A stretch of DNA of 64,000 bases from Bhargavaea ginsengi (GTDB taxonomy: Bacteria; Bacillota; Bacilli; Bacillales_A; Planococcaceae), in assembly GCF_900109165.1 (NCBI RefSeq), contig NZ_FNZF01000002.1, forward strand, positions 186,001 to 250,000, read 5' to 3'. The translations under genes were made by a program, and so were the position numbers. Positions 1-7,908 of the stretch are shown piece after piece. Under the pieces are notes generated by a model. It did no database searches. It was not told where the DNA came from and was given only the letters and a program-made list of their open reading frames with translations. Position 1 is the stretch's first letter, and every line of letters starts with the position of its first letter.

Positions 1-727
1 CGATGACCGTGTCGGTTTCATGGCCGACCGCGCTGATTACAGGAATACGGGAAGTGAAAATCTCCCTGGCAACCTCTTCCTCATTGAATGCCCACAGGTC
101 CTCAATCGAACCTCCGCCCCGTCCGATGATCAGCACATCAATTCCGCCATGTCCATTGGCCTGGCGGATTGCACTTGCAATCGACGGGACGGCATTGGCT
201 CCCTGCACTACAGCAGGGAACAGGAGCACGTCCGCGAGCGGATAGCGCCGGTTCAATGTCGTACAGATATCACGGACCGCAGCCCCTGTCGGAGCGGTGA
301 TGACCCCGACCCTGTCCGGGTAAGCAGGAATGGGCTGTTTCCATTTGGCGTTGAACAATCCCTCTTTGCCAAGCCGCTCTTTTAGCTGCTCAAATGCGAT
401 GAATAGTTCCCCGACGCCATCCGGCTGCATCGAATTCGCATAAAGCTGGTATTGGCCGGCAGCCTCATAAACATTCACATCGCCCCGGATCAGGACATTC
501 ATGCCTTCCTCCGGCCGAAATTTCAGCTTGGAGGCATTGGCGCGGAACATCGCTGCATTGATGCGGGATCGGCTATCCTTCAAGGTAAAATAAACATGCC
601 CGGAAGAATGGAGCTTTACATTCGAGAGCTCCCCCTTGACGTAGACATCACGGAGATGGAGATCCGCATCGAACTTGCGCTTGATGTATTTGGTCAGAGC
701 ACCGACTGTCAGATAAGGGTTTTGCAT
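1..727 (-). CDS. xseA: Exodeoxyribonuclease VII large subunit, N-terminal part (cut by window edge)
   Basis: Large subunit of exonuclease VII, which with XseB degrades single-stranded DNA to oligonucleotides in the cytoplasm. About 242 codons are inside the window. The N-terminus ([19 protein letters not shown]) leads into an OB-fold region of about 100 residues with the family motif VKGELSN and [12 protein letters not shown]. The start of the catalytic domain follows, with [15 protein letters not shown] and [10 protein letters not shown] near residues 202-211 and SAVGHETD near 233-239. The ATG at 727 has an AGAGG about 10 bases upstream. It lies downstream of folD on the same strand, the usual Bacillus order, separated by a GC-rich gap of about 190 bases. 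The C-terminus lies outside the window. Confidence 0.95.
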   Translation of the reverse strand, partial: MQNPYLTVGALTKYIKRKFDADLHLRDVYVKGELSNVKLHSSGHVYFTLKDSRSRINAAMFRANASKLKFRPEEGMNVLIRGDVNVYEAAGQYQLYANSMQPDGVGELFIAFEQLKERLGKEGLFNAKWKQPIPAYPDRVGVITAPTGAAVRDICTTLNRRYPLADVLLFPAVVQGANAVPSIASAIRQANGHGGIDVLIIGRGGGSIEDLWAFNEEEVAREIFTSRIPVISAVGHETDTVI

Positions 728-769
728 GCCGGCACCGCCTCTCTCTTGAATTACAAAAATATAGCGGCA

Positions 770-811
770 GGCCGGCACGTTCCCGGGCGCAGCCGCCGGG
801 ACGCGCCGGCC
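770..811. other. GC-rich two-tier hairpin between folD and xseA
   Basis: A 42-base inverted repeat with outer arms GGCCGGC/GCCGGCC and an inner stem CCCGG/CCGGG, with a short unpaired step between them. It lies in the folD-xseA gap, which is unusually GC-rich. There is no immediate T run on the minus strand, so it is not a standard terminator. It could slow transcription or be an mRNA stability or processing element. Function is unknown. Confidence 0.5.
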
Positions 812-916
812 ACTGGGCCGGTACCGTCACGGCAGGCAGGCTTACCGAGGGGGCCGTACCGCCCTTGCCGCATGCTTAAACAATTTTGTCGTATTCCGAA
901 ACGATCTGCCGGATGC

Positions 917-1777
917 TTACCGTCCTTCCCGGAAAGCCTTTTCGGCACTTTTCAGCGTGTTCGACATGAGCATTGCAATCGTCATCGGCCCGACTCCGCC
1001 AGGGACGGGTGTGATGGCCGAAGCAACCGGAATGACGCTGTCAAAATCAACATCCCCGTGCAGCTTTCCGTCTTCTCCCCGGTTGATGCCGACATCGATG
1101 ACAACAGCATCCTCTTTGACATGCTCCCGGCCGATCATGCCTTCCCGCCCGACAGCTGCAATCAGGACATCTGCCTGGCGGGTGATGGACGGCAGGTCTG
1201 CCGTCCTGGAGTGACAGATCGTCACGGTGGCATTCGCATGAAGAAGAAGCATGGCCATCGGCTTGCCGACGATATTGCTCCGTCCCACCACTACGGCATG
1301 CTTGCCGTTCAGGTCCACTCCACGCCGCTCCAGCATGGCCATGATGCCGAGTGGCGTGCAAGGGACAAATCCCTCCATGCCTGCCATAAGTCTTCCGGCA
1401 TTGACTGGATGGAACCCGTCCACGTCTTTGTCGGGATGGATCGCGGCGATGATGCGCTGCTCGTCGATCTGTTCCGGGAGCGGAAGCTGGACAAGTATGC
1501 CATGGATGGCAGCATCCCTATTGAGCCGGTCGATCTCGGCGAGAAGGTCGGCCTCACTTGTCCCGCTGCTTAATCGGATCACCTCGGAGTGCATGCCAAG
1601 CGCCTTTGTCGTGCGCTCTTTGCTGCCGACATAAGCCGAGGATGCAGGGTCTTCACCCACAAGGATCACTGCTAGTCCGGGAGTCCTCCCTTTCGCCTTC
1701 AGACGGTCGACGCCCTCTTTTACTTCTTCCTTCACTAACCCGCTGATTTCTCTGCCGTCAATAATCTTGCCTTCCAC
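917..1777 (-). CDS. folD: Bifunctional methylenetetrahydrofolate dehydrogenase / cyclohydrolase
   Basis: Interconverts 5,10-methylene-THF, methenyl-THF and 10-formyl-THF using NADP, supplying one-carbon units for purines and formyl-Met. About 286 aa, the normal length. The catalytic Tyr-x3-Lys (AYVGSKE) is near residues 49-53. The dinucleotide site [13 protein letters not shown] is in the middle and the family signature [10 protein letters not shown] near the C-terminus. Two GTG starts are possible (1786 and 1777). The one at 1777 is preferred because a GGAG lies 8 bases upstream and the protein then begins [10 protein letters not shown], like other FolD proteins. It lies between nusB and xseA, a conserved Bacillales order. 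Confidence 0.96.
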   Translation of the reverse strand: MEGKIIDGREISGLVKEEVKEGVDRLKAKGRTPGLAVILVGEDPASSAYVGSKERTTKALGMHSEVIRLSSGTSEADLLAEIDRLNRDAAIHGILVQLPLPEQIDEQRIIAAIHPDKDVDGFHPVNAGRLMAGMEGFVPCTPLGIMAMLERRGVDLNGKHAVVVGRSNIVGKPMAMLLLHANATVTICHSRTADLPSITRQADVLIAAVGREGMIGREHVKEDAVVIDVGINRGEDGKLHGDVDFDSVIPVASAITPVPGGVGPMTIAMLMSNTLKSAEKAFREGR

Positions 1778-1803
1778 ACTCTTCACTCCAAGCTATATAG
1801 GTG

Positions 1804-2187
1804 TCAGTCTGTGTATTTGGATAGGACGCCGTTCACAAACCGGCTTGATTTCTCATCTCCGAATGTCTTACTGAGCTCGATTGCTTCATTCAATACGACT
1901 TTGGAAGGCGTTTCTTCCATATGAAGAAGTTCGTAAACGGCCATCCGAAGCACGGTCCTTTCAACCTTCGGGAGCCGTTCCAGTTTCCAGTTCTCGAGCT
2001 TCGACTTCAACGACTCGTCGATTTCTTCCCTATTGCCATAAGTTCCCTCGACGAGGGAGGCATAGAACGGATCACGGACTTCCTCTTCCCCCGTGATATG
2101 GTCCATCGCCTCATTGGGCGTCATCTCCGTGCTGTCCAGCTGGAACAGCGCCTGCATGGCTTTTTCTCGTGCTTCATGTCGTTTCAT
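1804..2187 (-). CDS. nusB: Transcription antitermination factor NusB
   Basis: All-helical RNA-binding protein that with NusE (S10) binds boxA and supports antitermination of rRNA operons. About 127 aa with the family N-terminus KRHEAREKAMQALFQLD and the C-terminal LNEAIELSKTFGDEKSSRFVNG, both highly characteristic. A longer reading begins at 2211 but has no ribosome binding site. The ATG at 2187 has GGAG about 9 bases upstream and gives the usual N-terminus. folD follows after a gap of about 26 bases and is probably co-transcribed. A terminator and a repeat separate it from yqhY upstream. Confidence 0.95.
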   Translation of the reverse strand: MKRHEAREKAMQALFQLDSTEMTPNEAMDHITGEEEVRDPFYASLVEGTYGNREEIDESLKSKLENWKLERLPKVERTVLRMAVYELLHMEETPSKVVLNEAIELSKTFGDEKSSRFVNGVLSKYTD

Positions 2188-2262
2188 CCGGGCAATCTCC
2201 TCTTTTTGCATCGTTCTGGACTATGATAGCATATTTTCGCCGATCCGTAGGAATCCGGAAAC

Positions 2263-2291
2263 AAAAAGCCGCCTTTAATTGGCGGCTTTTT
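2263..2291 (-). terminator. Intrinsic terminator between the repeats and nusB
   Basis: Stem GCCGCC/GGCGGC with a 7-base AT loop, flanked by A5 and T5, so it can work on both strands. On the minus strand it ends the accB-accC-yqhY transcript after it has crossed the tandem repeat. Confidence 0.85.
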
Positions 2292-2354
2292 GTTCATGCT
2301 TAGGAAATTATAAATCGTCACTCTGTGAATAACGGCTACTCACATGGCATCCCC

Positions 2355-2503
2355 GGCCAGCTCCAGCGCCCAGCAACTCGCAAACTTCACCCTTCTCCAC
2401 TGCGATAAGTCAACATCGGCTCGTTCCTCGCCGTGTTTCCTTTATCTCATTGCGATGGGTTCCAGTTTGTACGTTGCTAAACGGACGCTTGCGCTTTTGT
2501 TTC
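2355..2503. repeat. Tandem intergenic repeat, copy 1 (149 bp)
   Basis: First of two adjacent near-identical 149-base units. The unit begins GGCCAGCTCCAGCGCCCAGC and ends near CGCTTGCGCTTTTGTTTC. Its ends are partly complementary (AGCGCCCAGCAAC with GTTGCTAAACGGACGCT) and the arms between them also pair imperfectly, so each copy can fold into one long hairpin. The end sequences AGCTCCAGCGCC and GCGCTTGCGCTTTT resemble a dispersed intergenic repeat I recall from Bacillaceae genomes. It does not code. Confidence 0.85.
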
Positions 2504-2651
2504 GGCCAGCTCCAGCGCCCAGCAACTCGCAAACTTCACCCTTCTCCACTGCGATAAGTCAACATCGGCTCATTCCTCGCCGTGTTTCCTTTATCTCATT
2601 GCGATGGGTTCCAGTTTGTACGTTGCTAACCGGGCGCTTGCGCTTTTGTTC
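2504..2651. repeat. Tandem intergenic repeat, copy 2 (abuts yqhY stop)
   Basis: Second copy, differing from the first at three positions by eye (one in the middle, two in the right terminal stem). In this copy the terminal stem is better paired (GGGCGCT instead of GGACGCT). Its right end touches the stop codon of yqhY at 2650-2652. The high identity suggests a recent tandem duplication. It would form part of the 3' untranslated region of the accBC-yqhY mRNA. Confidence 0.85.
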
Positions 2652-3051
2652 AGGTCCGTTCTTCCGATTGGTCGAACTGGATACCGGTGATGTGGACGTT
2701 CACTTCTTCCGGTTCGATCGCGGTCATGTTAAAAACCGACTGGCGTACGTTCTGCTGAATTTCCCGGGCGACGGCCGGAACTGTGCTGCCATAGCCGACC
2801 GAGCAGTAGACGTCGATGAACAGGCCATCTTCGTTATAGTCGATCTTGACCCCTTTGCCGTGCACCGTACGGCCGAATTTCTCCGCGACACCGGAAGCGA
2901 AATTGCCCCGCATGTCCGCCACCCCTTCCACTTCGGCGGTGGCGATGCCGACGATCACTTCAAGCACTTCCGGAGCAAGCTCGACCTTGCCATAATTATC
3001 CTTGCCGGCCCCGGCGGCTGCCTCACGGGAGGAAGTCGTTTGTTCTGCCAT
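2650..3051 (-). CDS. yqhY: Asp23/Gls24 family envelope stress protein YqhY
   Basis: Small cytosolic protein of the Asp23/Gls24 family. In B. subtilis yqhY is co-expressed with accBC and is linked to control of acetyl-CoA carboxylase activity. About 133 aa with the family core GKVELAPEVLEVIVGIATAEVEGV near residues 20-45 and the conserved NVHITGIQF near the C-terminus. The ATG at 3051 is preferred over 3060: the GGG before 3060 has no spacing, while AAAGGG sits correctly for 3051. It follows accC by about 16 bases, so it is the last gene of the accB-accC-yqhY operon. Its stop codon borders the tandem repeat. Confidence 0.93.
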   Translation of the reverse strand: MAEQTTSSREAAAGAGKDNYGKVELAPEVLEVIVGIATAEVEGVADMRGNFASGVAEKFGRTVHGKGVKIDYNEDGLFIDVYCSVGYGSTVPAVAREIQQNVRQSVFNMTAIEPEEVNVHITGIQFDQSEERT

Positions 3052-3067
3052 CCGGATCATCCCTTTC

Positions 3068-4438
3068 TCAATGTTGTTCGGCTTCTTCAGTTTCAGCCAT
3101 TACATCATATTTTTCAAGGAACTTGGTGTCAAAGTCTCCGGATTTGAAGACTTCATGATCCATGAGATTCAGATGGAACGGGATCGTCGTATCGACGCCT
3201 TCCACGACGAATTCGGAAAGCGCGCGTTTCATGCGGGCAACCGCCTCTTCACGGGTGTCTGCGAATGTGATGAGCTTGGCTACCATGGAATCGTAAAACG
3301 GCGGGATCATGTACCCCGGATAAACGGCGGAGTCAACACGGACCCCGTTGCCGCCCGGCACGATGTACATGTTTACCCGGCCTGGTGACGGCATGAAGTT
3401 ACGTGAAGGGTTTTCGGCATTGATGCGGCACTCGATTGACCAGCCGTTGATCTTCACATCTTCCTGCCTGATCTCCAGCTGTTCGCCGGCAGCGATTTTG
3501 AGCTGCTGGGCGATCAGGTCGATGCCCGTCACCATTTCGGTTACCGGGTGCTCGACCTGGATGCGCGTGTTCATCTCCATGAAGTAGAATTTATCGTTCA
3601 GATGATCGTAGATGAATTCAACCGTACCCGCACTGCGGTAGCCTACAGCCTGTGCTGCGAGGACAGCAGCTTGTCCCATCTTTTCGCGTGTTTCCTGGGA
3701 AAGTGCAGGTGACGGAGCTTCCTCGACCAGCTTCTGCATGCGGCGCTGGATCGAGCAGTCACGCTCTCCAAGGTGGATCGTATTGCCGAACTGGTCGGCG
3801 AGCACCTGGATTTCCACATGCCGGAAGTTCTCGATGAACTTTTCGATGTAGACACCCGGATTTCCGAAAGCTGCCGCAGCTTCTTTTTGTGTGATCTCCA
3901 CACCCTTTTTCAGTTCCGCTTCGTCGCGTGCGACGCGGATCCCTTTTCCGCCGCCGCCTGCTGTCGCCTTGATGATGACCGGGAATCCGATCTCTTTTGC
4001 GACTTCAAGGGCGCCTTCCGGTCCGTCAACGATTCCCGTGGATCCCGGAACGACCGGAACGCCGGCTTTTCTCATCGTTTCACGTGCGACATCTTTAGTG
4101 CCCATTCTGGAGATGGCATCTGCAGTCGGACCGATGAATGTGACATTCACCTCTTCGCAGAGTTCAGCGAAGTCGGCGTTTTCGGCCAGGAACCCGTATC
4201 CGGGATGAATGCCGTCACAGCCGGTCATCTTGGCGACACTGATGACGTTTGTGAAGTTCAGGTAGCTGTCTTTGGATTGTTTTGGCCCGATGCAGTATGC
4301 TTCGTCTGCCATTTCAACATGCAATGCATCACGGTCGGCTTCGGAATAAACCGCTACCGTCTGGATGCCGAGGTCACGGCATGCACGGATGATGCGGACC
4401 GCGATTTCACCGCGGTTGGCAATGAGGACTTTTTTCAT
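3068..4438 (-). CDS. accC: Biotin carboxylase subunit of acetyl-CoA carboxylase
   Basis: Carboxylates the biotin on BCCP with bicarbonate and ATP, the first half reaction of acetyl-CoA carboxylase and the entry to fatty acid synthesis. 456 aa, full length. N-terminal Rossmann part ([19 protein letters not shown]), ATP-grasp glycine loop [10 protein letters not shown] near residues 162-171, catalytic and bicarbonate region [17 protein letters not shown] near 285-300, and a C-terminal biotin carboxylase domain. The ATG at 4438 has a strong AAGGGGGG ribosome binding site. It starts 13 bases after accB, and yqhY follows directly. Confidence 0.98.
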   Translation of the reverse strand: MKKVLIANRGEIAVRIIRACRDLGIQTVAVYSEADRDALHVEMADEAYCIGPKQSKDSYLNFTNVISVAKMTGCDGIHPGYGFLAENADFAELCEEVNVTFIGPTADAISRMGTKDVARETMRKAGVPVVPGSTGIVDGPEGALEVAKEIGFPVIIKATAGGGGKGIRVARDEAELKKGVEITQKEAAAAFGNPGVYIEKFIENFRHVEIQVLADQFGNTIHLGERDCSIQRRMQKLVEEAPSPALSQETREKMGQAAVLAAQAVGYRSAGTVEFIYDHLNDKFYFMEMNTRIQVEHPVTEMVTGIDLIAQQLKIAAGEQLEIRQEDVKINGWSIECRINAENPSRNFMPSPGRVNMYIVPGGNGVRVDSAVYPGYMIPPFYDSMVAKLITFADTREEAVARMKRALSEFVVEGVDTTIPFHLNLMDHEVFKSGDFDTKFLEKYDVMAETEEAEQH

Positions 4439-4451
4439 CTTGTCGCCCCCC

Positions 4452-4955
4452 TTATTCCGGTTTGACCAGGAACAGCGGCTGGCCATACTCCACGAGTTGT
4501 CCGTCCTCCACGAGGATCTGTGCAATCTCACCGCTTGTCTCCGCTTCGATTTCATTGAACAACTTCATAGCTTCGACGATGCAGACGACGCTATCCGGCT
4601 TGACCTTGTCACCGACTGCGACGAAAGGAGCCGCATCCGGTGATGGTGACTGATAGAAGGTCCCGACCATCGGCGACTTCACTTCCAGCAGATTCTCGTC
4701 CTGTGAAACGGCTGCAGGTGCAGCTTCCTGCTGCTTCGGCTCTTCCTTTGCGACCGGCGCAGGCTGGGCAACAGGCGCGGCTGGCGCAGGTGCGGCCACA
4801 GCAGGTGCCTGGACTGCAGGGGCACTCTCGACCACCTGGAAGGCGCCGCCCTTTTTCAGCTTGATCTCGCCTTCTTCCGTCTTGTACTTGAATTCTTCAA
4901 TTCCCGTTTGGTCGATCAGTTTGATGATTTCGCGGATTTCTTGAATTTTAAGCAT
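4452..4955 (-). CDS. accB: Biotin carboxyl carrier protein (BCCP)
   Basis: Carrier subunit of acetyl-CoA carboxylase. Its biotin swings between the carboxylase (AccC) and carboxyltransferase (AccAD). 167 aa: an N-terminal helical segment ([21 protein letters not shown]), a flexible Ala/Pro-rich linker near residues 45-80, and a C-terminal biotinyl domain with [10 protein letters not shown], where Lys131 is the biotinylation site. The thumb region of classical BCCP is present ([23 protein letters not shown]). A GAGGAG ribosome binding site precedes the ATG. It is the first gene of the accBC-yqhY operon and is separated from spoIIIAH by a terminator. Confidence 0.98.
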   Translation of the reverse strand: MLKIQEIREIIKLIDQTGIEEFKYKTEEGEIKLKKGGAFQVVESAPAVQAPAVAAPAPAAPVAQPAPVAKEEPKQQEAAPAAVSQDENLLEVKSPMVGTFYQSPSPDAAPFVAVGDKVKPDSVVCIVEAMKLFNEIEAETSGEIAQILVEDGQLVEYGQPLFLVKPE

Positions 4956-5088
4956 AATGACGACTCCTCTGACTATAAATGTGTACCCTTACATTTTAGA
5001 CGTTTCGAAAGGTTTTTTAAATAGCTATCACATAAAAGCGACGAATACGGTACTGAAGTACGACATTCAGCACAAGAGTACGGAATTT

Positions 5089-5118
5089 TCCGCAAAAGAA
5101 AAAGGCCTTGCGAAGGCC
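5089..5118 (-). terminator. Terminator after spoIIIAH
   Basis: Stem GGCCTT/AAGGCC with loop CGC, followed on the minus strand by TTTTTCTTTT. It ends the spoIIIA transcript 5 bases past the spoIIIAH stop and separates it from accB. Confidence 0.88.
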
Positions 5119-5122
5119 CAGT

Positions 5123-5659
5123 TTATTGTGCGGATTTGAAATCGACGGAGACTTGCGAGGAATCTTCCCACTCACTCTTTACGGTATAGACAATCTGGTC
5201 TGCCTGCGCGGCCGACAGTTCATCAGCGATGACACTTACCTTCACGGCGCCATCTTCTGTGCGGACGACCACATCTTCATATCCGATATCTTTGATCAGC
5301 ATCTCAAGCATGGCTTCAGCTGTCTCGCGCTTTGTAAGAGATTGCATTTCGTTAAATGCCTGGTCGCGCTCTTCAGCAGTCAGGTCATCGGACGTGATTT
5401 TCTGTGTCAGCAATTCTCTTTGCTGGCTGCGTTCATTGCGCATTTCCATCCTCATCTCTTCGAACAGGTAGCTCTCCGCAAAGACCGGAGTTGCATCGCT
5501 TCCCGCTTCACCCAGCTGTGTGTCTTCAATCGTATCATCGGAAAAAATCGTGATTCCGTCAAACGGCATTGGATTACGGTCAAACAGATAGTAGACCCCA
5601 ATCACCGCTACAAGACTCAGCAACGTCAGGAACCAGACACCTTTTTTCTTCACTCTCAT
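5123..5659 (-). CDS. spoIIIAH: Stage III sporulation protein AH (channel component)
   Basis: In B. subtilis, SpoIIIAH in the mother cell membrane pairs with forespore SpoIIQ to form the channel that feeds the engulfed forespore. 178 aa, shorter than the about 218 aa of B. subtilis; the missing part is the low-complexity linker. N-terminal membrane helix (VWFLTLLSLVAVIGVYYLF, residues 8-26), then an acidic linker, then the conserved ring-forming domain from about residue 70 to the end, with TSDDLTAEERDQAFNEM and LIKDIGYEDVVVR matching the family. The ATG overlaps the spoIIIAG stop as ATGA. It is the last gene of the operon. The intact domain suggests continued selection. Confidence 0.93.
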   Translation of the reverse strand: MRVKKKGVWFLTLLSLVAVIGVYYLFDRNPMPFDGITIFSDDTIEDTQLGEAGSDATPVFAESYLFEEMRMEMRNERSQQRELLTQKITSDDLTAEERDQAFNEMQSLTKRETAEAMLEMLIKDIGYEDVVVRTEDGAVKVSVIADELSAAQADQIVYTVKSEWEDSSQVSVDFKSAQ

Positions 5660-6078
5660 CCCTCTTCCCCCTCGTTTTTCATTTCCACTACGACGATCCG
5701 GTGCTCGGGCAGCTGGAGAACACCTGACAGGATCCGGACAAGCTCTGCACGGACCTTCGGATTTCCCGCACCTTCCGCGACAACCAGGATCCCGCCGGAA
5801 GGCGTGTCCTTTCCGCCGCCGGATGCGTTTCCGAAGTAACCGTCAAGCGGCATCAGAATTCCGCCCCGCTCACCGTCTTCACCGTCCTGCCGGTAGATCC
5901 TGACTTTCCCGACTCCCCTGATATCCGAAAGGACCGATTCAAGCCCGGATGGCACTGCCTCCCTGCCTTCAGCGCTGTTTTCGGCGAACAGCCCCCTCAT
6001 TCCCGGCAACAGGATGAACAGGCTGGCTGCCACGGCAAGCAGCAGCGGCAGGGCGCTCTTCTTAAAGGTTTTTTCCAT
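5656..6078 (-). CDS. spoIIIAG: Stage III sporulation protein AG, short form
   Basis: Ring-forming mother-cell membrane protein of the SpoIIIA-SpoIIQ channel. About 140 aa from the ATG at 6078, much shorter than the about 229 aa of B. subtilis. Membrane helix near residues 8-25, then a DIRGVGKVRIY segment and the conserved C-terminal SGGILVVAEGAGNPKVRAEL with VLQLPEHRIVVVEMK. The part between these, which builds the large beta-ring in B. subtilis, is replaced by a short Gly-rich stretch. A GGAG lies 5-6 bases before the ATG at 6078; an upstream in-frame ATG at 6180 has no support. Its stop overlaps the spoIIIAH start. Confidence 0.85.
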   Translation of the reverse strand: MEKTFKKSALPLLLAVAASLFILLPGMRGLFAENSAEGREAVPSGLESVLSDIRGVGKVRIYRQDGEDGERGGILMPLDGYFGNASGGGKDTPSGGILVVAEGAGNPKVRAELVRILSGVLQLPEHRIVVVEMKNEGEEG

Positions 6079-6215
6079 GTCATCTCCACGCTTCCCGTCC
6101 TTTCGGTTATGGCTGTTCCGGTATATGGGAGCGGATGAATCGGTCCGGAAGCGATTACTGCTGTGCCGTTTCCCGGCCATTCATCCTGACACAATGTATG
6201 CACGGCTCGTACAGG

Positions 6216-6374
6216 CTATGACCCGGGCAGCAGGGAGATCAGACCAAGGATATAAATCAGCACTGCAAGCTTCATCAGCGGCATGAAGTTCTCCCTTTCA
6301 TCAGCTCCGAGTACCGCGCCCAGGACCGCCAATATGCCCATGAGCCAGACAAGGCCGGCGAGCCATTCCCACAT
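6216..6374 (-). CDS. spoIIIAF: Truncated stage III sporulation protein AF (52 aa, two helices only)
   Basis: A 52-codon gene filling the spoIIIAE-spoIIIAG gap where spoIIIAF belongs. It reads MWEWLAGLVWLMGILAVLGA, then a short loop ADERENF, then a second hydrophobic helix LMKLAVLIYILGLISLLPG and a TAG stop. This matches the arrangement of the N-terminus of SpoIIIAF (two membrane helices), which in B. subtilis is about 206 aa with a soluble C-terminal domain. That domain is absent here. The ribosome binding site GGGGTGAG sits inside the end of spoIIIAE, with a 4-base gap to its stop. The good site and open frame suggest it is translated. The assignment rests on position and topology. Confidence 0.7.
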   Translation of the reverse strand: MWEWLAGLVWLMGILAVLGAVLGADERENFMPLMKLAVLIYILGLISLLPGS

Positions 6375-6378
6375 TCAC

Positions 6379-7278
6379 TCACCCCGCTCCCGCAATGACC
6401 TTGATCAATACGATGGACAGCACTGCGGTATAAAAAATGGCGAATGCAACAATCAGCATGATTCCGCAGAGCACAAACAGTGTTTTTCCGATATCGTCAA
6501 AAAGTCCAGCGAGATCCTCATGTGCGAACGGCTCAGAAAGCGCGGCGATCCACTTGTAGAGAAAGGCTGTCAGAAGCACATAGATAACGGGGGAAAGACT
6601 CGTCACGAGCAGTGCAACAATCAAATAACTGCCGGCTATCGGAGCCATGCCGGATGAATACTTGCCGACAACCCCCATCGTATCCGTAATAAACGACCCG
6701 ACCAGCGGGACATGCTGGCGCAACAGTGCTTTGAGCGGCTCCGCCAGTGCACTTCCGGAAGACCAGGCCATTGCACCGGTCGCCGTGATAAATAGCGAGT
6801 AGCAGGCGATGATGACGGAGATCGCGCCCAGAAGGGTCACCCGGATCATCTCCGAAATACGGGCGAACGGGATTTCGGGCACGAGCCTGGACAGGTAATC
6901 CAAGATAAAACTCGCAATCAGCAGGGGGACCATCCATTTGCCCCCGATCACGACGGCCCCCTGGACAAACAGGAAAACGGCGGGGTTCCAGTTGATGAGA
7001 GAAAGCGCTCCTCCTGCGGCTGCCATTCCGGCGGCCAGAACCGGATAGATGCCGAGGAACAGCACGGTCATCTTCCCGATCAGACCATCCATCATGCGAA
7101 CCGCATCGATCGCCGGTCCCATCGCCGCAGCTCCTGCCGAGACAAGCAGGAAAAGCCTTGTCCACTCACGGAACTGCGGGACGAGAAAATCCGCCGCCAG
7201 AGCCGCGGCGGACAGGACGACGATCAGCACAAACAGCCTGATGGGCGGACCCGAAACTGCAGCAATCAGCTCCCACAT
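6379..7278 (-). CDS. spoIIIAE: Stage III sporulation protein AE, lacking its N-terminal domain
   Basis: Polytopic membrane protein of the spoIIIA channel. 299 aa against about 399 in B. subtilis. The protein begins with a membrane segment (FVLIVVLSAAALAADFL) that aligns with about residue 100 of the B. subtilis protein, so the signal peptide and the extracellular N-terminal domain are absent. The rest is recognisable: repeated hydrophobic helices, VRMMDGLIGKMTVLFLGIYPVL, and KALLRQHVPLVGSFITDTMG with a later ALSEPFAHEDLAGLFDDIGK. A run AAGGGGG precedes the ATG. Only about 20 bases separate it from spoIIIAD, so the missing piece is not hidden upstream. Confidence 0.85.
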   Translation of the reverse strand: MWELIAAVSGPPIRLFVLIVVLSAAALAADFLVPQFREWTRLFLLVSAGAAAMGPAIDAVRMMDGLIGKMTVLFLGIYPVLAAGMAAAGGALSLINWNPAVFLFVQGAVVIGGKWMVPLLIASFILDYLSRLVPEIPFARISEMIRVTLLGAISVIIACYSLFITATGAMAWSSGSALAEPLKALLRQHVPLVGSFITDTMGVVGKYSSGMAPIAGSYLIVALLVTSLSPVIYVLLTAFLYKWIAALSEPFAHEDLAGLFDDIGKTLFVLCGIMLIVAFAIFYTAVLSIVLIKVIAGAG

Positions 7279-7298
7279 CGTTCAAGCCCCCTTTTTCC

Positions 7299-7676
7299 TT
7301 ACGGCAGGAGACCGACCAGAATCCCCGCCGTCTCCCCGAACTCTCTCAGCCAGATTCCGACAATCAGAAGCTGGACTGCCATGTGGGACAGCTTTCCGAT
7401 TGGAGCATATCCGATCTCCCCGAGCATGTCCCTGAACGAAGCGGACAGATAAAACAGGAAGGCAGACCCGGCTATAAGGCGAATCTGCCGGGCTCCTGCC
7501 CCGTCCCAGGCAAGCGGAAGTTCCTGCAGAAGCGGTACGGCCATGCGGAAAGTCAGCTGGGCCAGCAGCAGGAAAAAGAAGATCAGCAGGAAAAACGGTG
7601 TCATCTTCGGCAGGAAGGTATCCAGGATGATTAACAGGAACACGATGATGACCGCGGACAGGATAATTTCCATCAT
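7299..7676 (-). CDS. spoIIIAD: Stage III sporulation protein AD
   Basis: Small membrane protein of the SpoIIIAC/AD family, part of the channel complex in the mother cell. 125 aa, near the family length. Hydrophobic helices at about residues 3-20, 26-45 and 100-118, with the conserved segment RQIRLIAGSAFLFYLSASFRD and ending in GETAGILVGLLP. Two adjacent ATG codons start the gene 7-10 bases after the spoIIIAC stop, with AGGCAGGA in front. It is the second gene of the shortened operon. Confidence 0.88.
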   Translation of the reverse strand: MMEIILSAVIIVFLLIILDTFLPKMTPFFLLIFFFLLLAQLTFRMAVPLLQELPLAWDGAGARQIRLIAGSAFLFYLSASFRDMLGEIGYAPIGKLSHMAVQLLIVGIWLREFGETAGILVGLLP

Positions 7677-7682
7677 TCCTGC

Positions 7683-7886
7683 CTAAGCCGAGAGCCACGA
7701 AAAGAAGGATGAGATTTCCGTGAAAAAGATCCTCAGGAACCTGAGCATCTCAGCTGTAATATACAGGTATGCAATAAAGAATATGAAAAAGGAATACTCC
7801 TTCTTCCCCGTCTGCTCAAAAAACAGGTGCAGGAAGGCGATGACGAGACCGACTCCCGCTACCCGGAGAATATCTTGAAGTTCCAC
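7683..7886 (-). CDS. spoIIIAC: Stage III sporulation protein AC
   Basis: 67-aa membrane protein of the SpoIIIAC/AD family. It begins with a GTG (VELQDILRVAGVGLVIAFLH) that has a G7 run 6 bases upstream. The family features are the N-terminal DIL+VAGVG helix, the FFEQTGKKEYSFF turn with conserved GKKEY, and a second helix. A longer in-frame reading reaches 8006 but has no ribosome binding site and would cross the promoter. spoIIIAA and spoIIIAB, which precede it in B. subtilis, are absent; efp ends only about 180 bases upstream. So this gene is first in the operon. Confidence 0.9.
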   Translation of the reverse strand: MELQDILRVAGVGLVIAFLHLFFEQTGKKEYSFFIFFIAYLYITAEMLRFLRIFFTEISSFFSWLSA

Positions 7887-7908
7887 ATGCGGCCCCCCCG
7901 TTTTTTCG

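Noticed and set aside
452-1573. Long plus-strand open frame opposite folD and xseA
   Set aside because: It is the antisense shadow of two well recognised genes in high-GC sequence and has no family resemblance or ribosome binding site.
4980-4993. TGTACCCTTACA near the accB promoter, found again at about 35145-35157 upstream of yqgB
   Set aside because: A shared 12-mer with TGTA-N4-TACA symmetry, but two occurrences in 64 kb can be chance and no regulator is implied.
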